From contig OY969916.1 of the NCBI GenBank assembly GCA_963704535.1, positions 4,340,001-4,404,000 of the forward strand: 64,000 nt of DNA, read 5' to 3'. Position numbers and translations under genes: made by a program. A model generated the notes under the pieces. That model ran no database searches. It was not told where the DNA came from and was given only the letters and a program-made list of their open reading frames with translations. Shown here in pieces: positions 25,584-33,047 of this stretch; the stretch's first letter is position 1, and each line of letters starts with the position of its first letter. Source of the stretch: G963704535 sp963704535. Lineage in GTDB: Bacteria > Chloroflexota > Chloroflexia > Chloroflexales > Roseiflexaceae.

Positions 25584-26126
25584 CTATCTTCGATTAAACT
25601 CGGGAAGCTCTGGCTGCGTCAGCGACGAGGGCGCGTCAAGATTGGCGCCGGGCGATACGCCGACTCCCAGCCGCTCGACCAGCTCGCCGCCAAGCCAGCC
25701 GCCGACCCCCAGTGCCGCCCCGCCCAGGAGCGAGAGCAACAACGCCCCCCGGTCGGGGTCCTCCGGGCTGGCGCGGCGCCGCAGCCAACTCGCGATGAAC
25801 AGGTCGATCGCCACTTCGTTGGCCACCGCGTGAATGGTCGCGACCTTCTTGGCACGGGTGCCACGCGGCAGGAACCACCAGTCGATCGCGCCGGGGATCA
25901 TCACGAGCCAGCCACTCACGCAGCCGGCCAGGATATTCCAGAAGGCGATCGTGCTCCACTTCTTATCGCCGGTGATCAGGCGCAGCGCGTCGAACAGGAG
26001 CGATGCCAGCAGCAGGCCGATCGGAAACGCGACGCCGATCGGATGAATCGCATGACCTAAGATCTTGGCACGACTTTCCATAGTATGCTGGCGGCTTCGA
26101 CCGAAGACCGCCCCCTCCTTTCTCAT
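25584..26126 (-). CDS. DUF2231-type small membrane protein
   Basis: Up to 180 residues with about four hydrophobic segments. The DUF2231 mark is LGHAIHPIGVAFPIGLL at its N-terminus, with DWWFLPRGTRAKKVATIHA later. Function unknown. Two starts are possible: ATG 26126 overlaps the gatA stop as ATGA and would be translationally coupled; ATG 26081 gives the usual family N-terminus but has no ribosome-binding site next to it. Confidence 0.8.
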   Translation of the reverse strand: MRKEGAVFGRSRQHTMESRAKILGHAIHPIGVAFPIGLLLASLLFDALRLITGDKKWSTIAFWNILAGCVSGWLVMIPGAIDWWFLPRGTRAKKVATIHAVANEVAIDLFIASWLRRRASPEDPDRGALLLSLLGGAALGVGGWLGGELVERLGVGVSPGANLDAPSSLTQPELPEFNRR

Positions 26127-27658
26127 TCCGCGGACATTCCTTCCTCATCGGGCAACTCGGGGATCAGCGCCGGGCGGCGGGTGTGCCAGTCGGTCATCTG
26201 CTGGTAGGCGTCGCCGACCCGCAGCAGCGTGGCCTCGTCGAACGGCCGGCCGATTAGCTGCAAGCCCACCGGCAGCCCTGCGCTGAAGCCGCACGGCACC
26301 ACCAGCCCCGGCACGCCGGCCAGGTTGACCGGCAGCGTGCAGACATCTTCAAGGTACATCGACAATGGGTCATCGGTCTTCTCGCCGATGCGGAACGCGA
26401 CCGAGGGCGTGGTCGGCGCCGCGAGGATGTCGACCTGCTCAAAGGCCTGCTGGAAATCGCGGCGGATCAGCGTGCGCACCTGCTGGGCGCGCCGGTAGTA
26501 GGCGTCGTAGTAGCCGGCCGAGAGCACGTAGGTGCCCAGCATGATCCGCCGGCGCACCTCCGGGCCGAAGCAGGCGCCGCGGGTCTGCTCAAGCGTCTCC
26601 CAGTAGCTCTCGCCTGCTACCCGCGAACTGTAGCGAACGCCGTCGAAGCGGGCCAGGTTGGAGCTGGCCTCGGCCGGCGCGATGATGTAGTAGACCGGCA
26701 GCGCGTATTTCGTGTGCGGCAGTGAGACGTCGATCACTTCGGCGCCGCCGGCCCGCAGCGCCTCGATCGCCACGCGAACCGCCGCCTCGACCCCCGCTTC
26801 CAGCCCCTCGACGAAGTACTCGCGCGGGACGCCGACGCGCAGCCCGCGCAGCGCTTGCCCAGGGCCGGCCGCGAGATCGCCCAGCGCCGCCAGGTAGTCG
26901 GGCACCGGCTGGGGCGCCGCAGTCGAGTCGAACGGGTCAGGGCCGGCGATGGCGCCCAGCAGCATCGCGCAATCGCGCGCCGTCCAGGCGAAGGGGCCGA
27001 TCTGATCGAGCGACGAGCCGAAGGCGACCAGGCCGTAGCGTGAGACGCGCCCGTAGGTCGGCTTCAGCCCGGTCACGCCGCACAACGCCGCCGGCTGGCG
27101 GATGGAGCCGCCCGTATCGGTCCCCAGCGCGCCCGGCACCTCGCCGGCCGCCACGGCAGCCGCCGAGCCGCCGCTGGAGCCGCCCGGCACCCGCGCCGGG
27201 TCCCAGGGGTTGTGGGCCGCGAAGAAGGCGCTGCGCTCGTTCGAGGAGCCCATCGCGAACTCATCGCAGTTGGTCTTGCCCAGCAGCACGGCGCCGGCCG
27301 CTTTCAGGCGCGCGACCGCCGTGGCGTCGTAGGGCGGCACGTAGTCTTCGAGCATGTGCGACCCGCAGGTGGTCGTCAAGCCCTCGGTCGAGATCACATC
27401 CTTGATCGCCAGCGGGATGCCGAGCAGCGGCGGAGGCGCACCTGAGCCGGAGCGAACGCGCCGGGCGCGCAACTGCTCGTCGGCGGCGCGGGCCTGCTCA
27501 AGCGCGTCCTCGTCGGCGACGGTCAGAAAAGCGCCCACCTGATTATCCACCGCTGCGATGCGGTCGAGCAGCGCCTGGGTCAGCTCAAGGGCGCTGATCT
27601 CGCCCCGGTCGAGCAGCTCTCGCGCCGCCGTGATGGTCAAGTTATGGAGGTCGGCCAT
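26123..27658 (-). CDS. gatA: Asp-tRNA(Asn)/Glu-tRNA(Gln) amidotransferase subunit A
   Basis: 511 residues from ATG 27658, which has CAGGAG at good spacing; upstream in-frame sequence does not look like GatA. The triad is clear: LAIKDVI, GGSSGGSAAAVAAGE, and GTDTGGSIRQPAALCG with the nucleophilic Ser. TGLKPTYGRVSRYGLVAFGSSLDQIGP is diagnostic of GatA over general amidases. GatA frees ammonia from glutamine for tRNA-dependent amidation in the GatCAB complex; gatB and gatC are not in the window. Overlaps the downstream DUF2231 gene by four bases. Confidence 0.95.
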   Translation of the reverse strand: MADLHNLTITAARELLDRGEISALELTQALLDRIAAVDNQVGAFLTVADEDALEQARAADEQLRARRVRSGSGAPPPLLGIPLAIKDVISTEGLTTTCGSHMLEDYVPPYDATAVARLKAAGAVLLGKTNCDEFAMGSSNERSAFFAAHNPWDPARVPGGSSGGSAAAVAAGEVPGALGTDTGGSIRQPAALCGVTGLKPTYGRVSRYGLVAFGSSLDQIGPFAWTARDCAMLLGAIAGPDPFDSTAAPQPVPDYLAALGDLAAGPGQALRGLRVGVPREYFVEGLEAGVEAAVRVAIEALRAGGAEVIDVSLPHTKYALPVYYIIAPAEASSNLARFDGVRYSSRVAGESYWETLEQTRGACFGPEVRRRIMLGTYVLSAGYYDAYYRRAQQVRTLIRRDFQQAFEQVDILAAPTTPSVAFRIGEKTDDPLSMYLEDVCTLPVNLAGVPGLVVPCGFSAGLPVGLQLIGRPFDEATLLRVGDAYQQMTDWHTRRPALIPELPDEEGMSAE

Positions 27659-27764
27659 GGGGACTCCTGTATCAATATCGCAAGCGTTTCGATGTTCCGC
27701 CGATCGTTCGATCGTTGTTTGGTGATGGGCTAACAATAGCATTGATTAGGCATCCTCGCAACGA

Positions 27765-28850
27765 TCACTCGATCACCACCACGCCCAACTCCACCACCTC
27801 ATCGTTCGCCCCGTCGCGCGCACCGGCGACTAGCCGGTACTCGCCCGGCGCCAGGCCCGGCGGCAACGCCAACACACGCCGCTCGACCACGACCTCGCCG
27901 GGGCGCCAGCGCCAGGTTGGGTAGAAGCCGTCCTGGGGCGACGAGGCGCTCTCGGCCAGCACGCGCCCGCCGGCGTCCACCAGCCGGGCCAGCGTCAGCA
28001 GCGGTCGATCGATCGGCTGGGGCGCCCGCCAGCGCAGCCAAAGCTCGACCGCTCCGCCAGGTGCCGCGCGGCTCGGGGCGCTCCAGCCGGTCAGCTCCAG
28101 CGCATCGCCAACTCGCCAAGCGCCCGCCCGCAGCCCTTCCTCGTTCTCAACCCGCCGCAGGTAGACCAGCTCGCCGCTGTGGGGCGCGATGTTCTGAAAG
28201 CCGCCGTCCGGCGTCCGGTCGAATGTGGCCAGGAGCCGCTCGTCGACCGTGCGATCGCCCAGGCGCAGGACCAGCCGGAGCGCGAGCTGACCAGCGGCCG
28301 GCGCAGGCGGCGCCGCGAAGACCGGGTAGTCGCTGGTGTTGACATACCCCTCGCCGCCCAACGTCGCCGGCAGGACATCGGCCCCCAGGTACTGTGTCCG
28401 GGTTCGCTGTGGGTCGGGCTGAAGCGGAAAAACATTCACCAATGTGTCGCCCTGGTAGAGCTGTAGCTCCAGCAGCGGGAGGCGCCCCGGCAACGGCTGC
28501 TGTAGCTCGATCGCCGTCTTGAGCCGCTGCTGCTCCCAGAACGTGCGGTAGCGCACTACCAGCGGGTTCAGCGCCTGAGCGTCGAGCGGGCCGGAGCGGC
28601 GCAGGACCGCCACCCGGCCAAAGCGCGCGGCGGTGGTCGTGCCCGGCGGCGGCCGGTCCAGGTTCAGCGCCACCGCGACATCGGGGAGCCGCTCGTCGAA
28701 GACCCAGCCCTCCGGCGTCGGCGGCCTGGTGGCAATAAACGCCGCCCGCGCCGCGTCGCAATTCTGCCCCAGCAGCCCGACCAGCAGCCAGTAGGGCTGT
28801 GGCCCGGCGATCCCGCCGACGGTGATCGCACGACGTGCCTCGGCCGGGCT
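27765..28850 (-). pseudogene. C-terminal part of a membrane protein, separated by an in-frame TAG
   Basis: The frame runs on directly from the TAG at 28851-28853 without any other stop: SPAEARRAITVGG, GPQPYWLLVGLLGQN, PPTPEGWVFDERLPD and onward to VVELGVVVIE. The first usable start is GTG 28673 (302 residues), which would drop 59 codons that look coding. The soluble part has two beta-rich stretches, typical of an extracytoplasmic domain at the end of a polytopic enzyme. Either the full gene 27765-30386 is broken by a nonsense change, the stop is misread, or the TAG is a consensus error. Confidence 0.6.
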
Positions 28851-30386
28851 CTAAGTCTGGAGCCAGTTCGCCGCCGCGACCATATCCCAGTCGATCGGGT
28901 GCTCGGCCGGCGGCGGGATGATCTTGAAGCTGCCGGAGACGGCCAGGAGTAGGATGGTGCCTGCGAGTGCGAGCAGTCGCCCGGCCGGCCGGGGCAGCGC
29001 CGCCAGGCTGGAGGCCGCAGCGCCGACCAGGGCCGCCGCCAGCGGCGTCAGGATGTACATCAGCTTGAAGCTATGATAGGCGGCCGAGAGGCCCAGCCGC
29101 GCCGCCAGGAACAATCCGAGCATCTCGCCCAGCGCAAGCCCGGCCAGCAGCAGCAGCCGGCGGCTGGAGGCCCTCAATCCCGGCAGCCCACCCTCTGCGC
29201 TTCGCTTGCCTCCCAGTGTGACGAGCGAGGAGAGATTACCTCCAGCTATACTCTCTTTCTCCCTCTCCCGCTCTCCCGCTCTCCCGCTCTTCTGCGGCGT
29301 GGGAAAGTGCGAGAGAGCCTCCCACCATCGCTTTGGCGCCAGAATTAGCGCCACGCCGGGCAGCGCCAGGGCCAGCGGGATCAGATCGGCCGGCGTTGGG
29401 CGGGCCACAAACCCCTCGTGGATCAGCAGCGCGATGCCGATCCGCAGGTGCGGCAGGACATCGACCAGCGCCAGCACGCCGGCCGGCAGCAGCGCCAGCG
29501 CGAGGAACAGCAGCTTGCGCCGCCAGCGCTGGACGCTACCGACGATCGTGATCGCGGCGAGCGCCGCCGGCACCGGCGACCAGAGTGGGTAGGTCAGCAT
29601 CAGCGCGGCGATCACCAGCCCGAGCTGCGCCGCGCTCCCGGCGTGCAGCCGCGGCTCCACGATCAGCCAGCCGCCGGCCAGCAGCACCAGCAGCACCCCC
29701 AGTGTCATTGGGTAGAAGTTCTGATCAGTGTAGGCGCCCAGCGTGTAGGTGCGGTGCGCCAGCAGCAGCAGCGTGCCGGCCAGCGCCGGCGGCGTCGTGC
29801 GCCACCTCACCGGCGAACGCGATGTCGCGCCGGCCAGCAGCAGCACCAGCGCCGCCGTCAACCCGCCCAGCAACGCCACCGTCGGGTACAGCGCGGCGAG
29901 CGGCGGCTGAAACGTCAGCGCCGCCGCCGTCGCCACCACCAGCGCCAGGCCCGGCGGGTAGACCGCCATCTCGCCAAGCAGCTCCAGGTTCGCCGGGGTG
30001 CCCTCCGGCAGCGCCTGGTGTTCGACGATCCAGCGAACGAGCACGTGGTGCAGCACCGCGTCCACCGAGCGACCGGGCGGCAGCAGATCCGGCCATCCCA
30101 GCCACAGGCCGATGCCGAAGACCGCGCCGAAGGCCAGCAGCATCGCCGCCACCTCCGGCCAGCGCGCCGCCCAGCGCCCGCGCAGGAGCGCCACGAGCCC
30201 TGGCAGCGCCCCAGGAGCCGCCGCGCCAAGCAGCAGGGCGCCACTCAGCGGCACGCCCAGCCGACCGGCGACGGTCCCGAACACGATCGCCGCCGCCACT
30301 GCGCCGCCCAGCCCACTGACGATCAGCCAGGCCAAGCCCGGACGCGCCGGCGTGCTTTCTGCTCTAACGTGTGGGGATTCGCTCAC
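28851..30386 (-). CDS. Polytopic membrane protein, probable glycosyltransferase-type, ends at TAG
   Basis: About 511 residues with roughly a dozen hydrophobic segments. It has a GT-C-like feel (large periplasmic loops, LVRWIVEHQALPEGTP, GAYTDQNFYPMTLG) but no motif certain enough for a family name. Following a sugar-phosphate transferase and a GT2 gene, it may act in surface glycan assembly (inference). Residues about 352-407 contain an in-frame low-complexity insertion (GRAGEREREKES) from CTCTCCCG octamers at 29255-29290. The start is uncertain; GTG 30386 is chosen because earlier codons lie in a family A element. The frame continues past the TAG. Confidence 0.7.
   Translation of the reverse strand: MSESPHVRAESTPARPGLAWLIVSGLGGAVAAAIVFGTVAGRLGVPLSGALLLGAAAPGALPGLVALLRGRWAARWPEVAAMLLAFGAVFGIGLWLGWPDLLPPGRSVDAVLHHVLVRWIVEHQALPEGTPANLELLGEMAVYPPGLALVVATAAALTFQPPLAALYPTVALLGGLTAALVLLLAGATSRSPVRWRTTPPALAGTLLLLAHRTYTLGAYTDQNFYPMTLGVLLVLLAGGWLIVEPRLHAGSAAQLGLVIAALMLTYPLWSPVPAALAAITIVGSVQRWRRKLLFLALALLPAGVLALVDVLPHLRIGIALLIHEGFVARPTPADLIPLALALPGVALILAPKRWWEALSHFPTPQKSGRAGEREREKESIAGGNLSSLVTLGGKRSAEGGLPGLRASSRRLLLLAGLALGEMLGLFLAARLGLSAAYHSFKLMYILTPLAAALVGAAASSLAALPRPAGRLLALAGTILLLAVSGSFKIIPPPAEHPIDWDMVAAANWLQT
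29255..29290. repeat. CTCTCCCG octamer array inside a coding frame
   Basis: CTCTCCCG is repeated, with flanking near-repeats. It lies in the membrane protein gene and is translated as an Arg/Glu-rich tract (AGEREREKES). Confidence 0.75.
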
Positions 30387-30407
30387 AACAAATCGAAGGG
30401 GTGTATC

Positions 30408-30476
30408 AGAGGCTGTCTGAAAAGGGGGAGTTTGAGGGGGAAGCCCCCTCAAGAGCCCCTTCCACCAAGGAACCCG
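30408..30476 (+). repeat. Palindromic element family A, truncated
   Basis: The left end AGAGGCTGTCTGAAAAGG and core GAGGGGGAAGCCCCCTC are intact; the right inverted end is missing. It lies between the sugar-phosphate transferase stop and the membrane protein start. Confidence 0.8.
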
Positions 30477-30491
30477 CCAATCGTAAATCCC

Positions 30492-31979
30492 TCAGTACCC
30501 TTTACTCTCGCCGCTGAGAATCGAGATCACCGTCTTAATGATAATCTTGATGTCGAACAGCAGCGACCAGTTCTCGACATAGTACAGGTCGTAGCGGGTG
30601 CGCTCCTCGACGCTGGTATCGCCGCGCAGGCCGTTGATCTGCGCCCAGCCGGTGATCCCGGCCTTGTGCTTGTGGCGGCGCACATAGCGCGGGATGCTCT
30701 GGCTGAAGCGCTCGACCCACACCGGCTGCTCCGGGCGTGGCCCGACGATGCTCATCTCGCCGCGCAGGACATTCATAAACTGCGGCAGCTCATCCAGCGA
30801 GTAGCGCCGCAGGAACGCGCCCAGCCAGGTCACGCGCGGGTCGCCCTCGGTGGTCCAGTTTCCAAGGTCGGACGCATCCTGCCGCATCGTACGGAACTTG
30901 ATCGTCGGAAACGGCTCGCTGTCCATCCCCACGCGCTCCTGGATGAAAAACACCGGCCCGCGCGAGTCGAGCTTGATCAGCATCGCGATCAGGACCATCA
31001 GCGGCGAGCAAAAGATCATAATCAGCATCGCCACTGCCAGGTCGAGCGCTCGCTTCAAAGCCCGATTGATCGGGTTATCCAGGGCGACATTCTTGACGCT
31101 GATCAGCGGCAGGTTGCTGATATCGCCGATCGAGACGCCATTGTTCGTGATCAGCTGAAACGCATCCGGGTACAGCTTGATCTCAACCAACTCGTCCTCG
31201 GCCAGCGCGACGATATCGAGCACCTCGCCCGGCGAGCGGCCGGAAAGCGCGATGATCACTTCGTCGGCGTGAGTCGCCCGTAGGACGCGCCCGATCGACG
31301 CAGTGCGCCCCAGCACCGGCACATTCTCGATTAGCGTCCCCACCGGGACATGGTCGGAGAGAAAGCCCTCGACGCGGTAGCCCAACTGCGGGGCGCGCCG
31401 GATCGTCGAGCACACCACCCGGCCCGGCTCACGCGCGCCGACGATCAGCACCCGGCGCGTGTCGATGCCGAGCCGCCGCAGCGAGTACATAAAGCCGCGG
31501 TAGCAGAACCGCAGCAGCGACACGGCAACGGTCGCCGCCGCCCAGCCGAACACCAGAATGGAGGGACTCCAGGGCATCAGCACGCCGTCGAGGCTGCGGT
31601 CAACCTGGGGCAACAGCGTGTTGATCATAAAGGCGCTGAAGGTCGCCAGCGAGACCGCCACCGCCACCTTAAAGCCCTCGTCCAGGCGCGAGGCGCCACG
31701 CTTCACGGTGTAAAGGCCGCTGGTGAAAAAGGTCAGGAAGAACGCCAGGTTGAACAGCACCACAAACAGCCAGAGCGTCGCGGCGGTGGGCTGGGGGAAG
31801 TCCTGGAGGTCGCCGGCCTGCTGGCGCCACTGGTAGACCCCCGCGAACGCGGCATTCACTGCCAGCGCGTCGCAGCCGACCAGGGCAAACGACAGCAGCA
31901 GACGCGTGACCCACTGGCGCATCCGCGTGGCACTAGCCGATACGGCGCGCGGCTGGGGGGCGGAGGAGATTACTGCCAA
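30492..31979 (-). CDS. Polyprenyl-phosphate sugar-1-phosphate transferase (exopolysaccharide priming enzyme)
   Basis: 495 residues. About five N-terminal membrane helices, a cytoplasmic nucleotide-fold segment (RVLIVGAREPGRVV), then the C-terminal bacterial sugar transferase domain: KRALDLAVAMLIMI, FFIQERVGMDSEPFPTIKFRTM, LRRYSLDELPQF, VLRGEMSIVGPRP and KHKAGITGWAQINGLRGD. This WbaP/WcaJ-type family moves a hexose-1-phosphate to undecaprenyl phosphate, the first step in polysaccharide repeat synthesis. TTG 31979 has AAGGAGG nine bases upstream, and the gene overlaps the preceding GT2 gene by 47 bases. Confidence 0.95.
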   Translation of the reverse strand: MAVISSAPQPRAVSASATRMRQWVTRLLLSFALVGCDALAVNAAFAGVYQWRQQAGDLQDFPQPTAATLWLFVVLFNLAFFLTFFTSGLYTVKRGASRLDEGFKVAVAVSLATFSAFMINTLLPQVDRSLDGVLMPWSPSILVFGWAAATVAVSLLRFCYRGFMYSLRRLGIDTRRVLIVGAREPGRVVCSTIRRAPQLGYRVEGFLSDHVPVGTLIENVPVLGRTASIGRVLRATHADEVIIALSGRSPGEVLDIVALAEDELVEIKLYPDAFQLITNNGVSIGDISNLPLISVKNVALDNPINRALKRALDLAVAMLIMIFCSPLMVLIAMLIKLDSRGPVFFIQERVGMDSEPFPTIKFRTMRQDASDLGNWTTEGDPRVTWLGAFLRRYSLDELPQFMNVLRGEMSIVGPRPEQPVWVERFSQSIPRYVRRHKHKAGITGWAQINGLRGDTSVEERTRYDLYYVENWSLLFDIKIIIKTVISILSGESKGY

Positions 31980-32883
31980 GGCCCCATACCTCCTTGAGCG
32001 TGATCCCCACCTCGATCAAGAGATTCAGCGGCGCCGGCGTCGTGGCGGCGTAGTGCTTACGGTGGAACACACGCATTGCATGGTAGAAATGGCGGATGGA
32101 CTGGAAGGGGCGCTGGCTGCTGGCCGCACGCTTGTAGTGATGCACAATCACATCCGGCACATACATGATCCGCCAGCCGTACTGCTTGATACGGTAGGCC
32201 CAATCCAGGTCCTCACCATACATGAAGTAGGTCTCGTCGAGCAGGCCGACCTCGCGCACCACCGACCCGCGCACCAGCATACACGCGCCGACGAGCGCAT
32301 CGACCTCGGTCTCCAGGTCGGGGTCCAGATAGGTCATATTGTAGCGCCCGAAGCGCGGGCTGCGGGGAAACAGGCGCGACAGACCGATCATACGGTAGAA
32401 CGCGACCTCCGGTGTCGGGAACGAGCGCCGACAAGCCAGGTCGAGCGAGCCATCGGCCAGCAGCAGCTTCGGGCCGGCGGCGCCCACCGCTGGGCGCGCC
32501 TCCAGATAGGCCACCAACCAGTCCAGCGCGCCCGGCGGCACCACGGTATCCGGATTCAGCAGCAAGACGTAATCCGGGAATGGAGATTGGAGATTGGAGA
32601 TTGGGGACGAGTCAACCTCCAATCTCCAATCTCCAATCTCCAACAGCTCGCGGAGTGCCAGGTTATTCGCGTAGGCATAGCCGCCATTGTGCGAATTGAC
32701 GATCAGCTGAACACGGGGAAACTCGGAGCGAACCATCTCAACGCTGCGATCGTCCGAGGCATTATCGACCACCCAAGTCCGCAGCGCGCAGCGCAGCGCC
32801 CCCGCCCCCAACGACCGCAGGCAGTCGCGCAGCAGGTCACGAGTATTGTAATTAACGATGATGACGGCCAACGAGGGCATCAT
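31933..32883 (-). CDS. Family 2 glycosyltransferase with a repeat-derived in-frame insertion
   Basis: 316 residues from ATG 32883 (CAGGAG five bases upstream; ATG 32880 is equally possible). The rhamnosyltransferase-like GT2 core has AVIIVNYNTRDLL, VVDNASDDRS, LLLNPDTVV (the Asp-x-Asp equivalent), GACMLVRGSVV and FMYGEDLDWAYRI. Residues about 79-102 read LEIGDWRLEV and SPISNLQSPF, the direct translation of GGAGATT arrays in both orientations, placed between a conserved helix and PDYVLLLNPD. The upstream gene edge has a TATAAT box. It probably adds a sugar after the priming step of the overlapping downstream gene. Confidence 0.92.
   Translation of the reverse strand: MMPSLAVIIVNYNTRDLLRDCLRSLGAGALRCALRTWVVDNASDDRSVEMVRSEFPRVQLIVNSHNGGYAYANNLALRELLEIGDWRLEVDSSPISNLQSPFPDYVLLLNPDTVVPPGALDWLVAYLEARPAVGAAGPKLLLADGSLDLACRRSFPTPEVAFYRMIGLSRLFPRSPRFGRYNMTYLDPDLETEVDALVGACMLVRGSVVREVGLLDETYFMYGEDLDWAYRIKQYGWRIMYVPDVIVHHYKRAASSQRPFQSIRHFYHAMRVFHRKHYAATTPAPLNLLIEVGITLKEVWGLGSNLLRPPAARRIG
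32578..32642. repeat. Inverted GGAGATT heptamer arrays inside a glycosyltransferase gene
   Basis: On the + strand, three ATTGGAG units (32578-32602), a short spacer, then inverted CCAATCT units to 32642. The unit has no stop in any frame on either strand when repeated. Confidence 0.9.
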
Positions 32884-32916
32884 CTCAACTCCTGAACGTA
32901 GTCGCATGGCGCGCGT

Positions 32917-32922
32917 ATTATA
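32917..32922 (-). promoter_or_regulatory. Possible -10 box of the glycosyltransferase operon
   Basis: TATAAT on the minus strand about 34 bases before ATG 32883. No clear -35 at standard spacing. Confidence 0.4.
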
Positions 32923-32961
32923 CCACAGCTTAAATTCGCCTACTACAACAGAACGAAAACG

Positions 32962-33026
32962 AGGATAGAAAATAGAGGATAGAGGATAGAAATGCTATCT
33001 TCTATCCTCTATCCTCTATCTTCTGC
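32962..33026. repeat. Inverted GAGGATA/TATCCTC heptamer arrays
   Basis: AGAGGATAGAGGATAGA-type units to about 32990, then TCTATCCTCTATCCTC-type units from 33000, forming a hairpin between the TAP hydrolase and the GT2 gene. Confidence 0.85.
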
Positions 33027-33047
33027 TTAATGCTGAGCGGTCGGTGC

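Noticed and set aside
29418..31283. 621-codon + strand frame across the membrane protein and sugar transferase genes
   Set aside because: His/Arg/Gln-rich shadow; the minus strand encodes a certain sugar transferase.
32578..33026. Heptamer arrays as a possible CRISPR array
   Set aside because: Units are 7 bases without unique spacers, and no cas gene is present.
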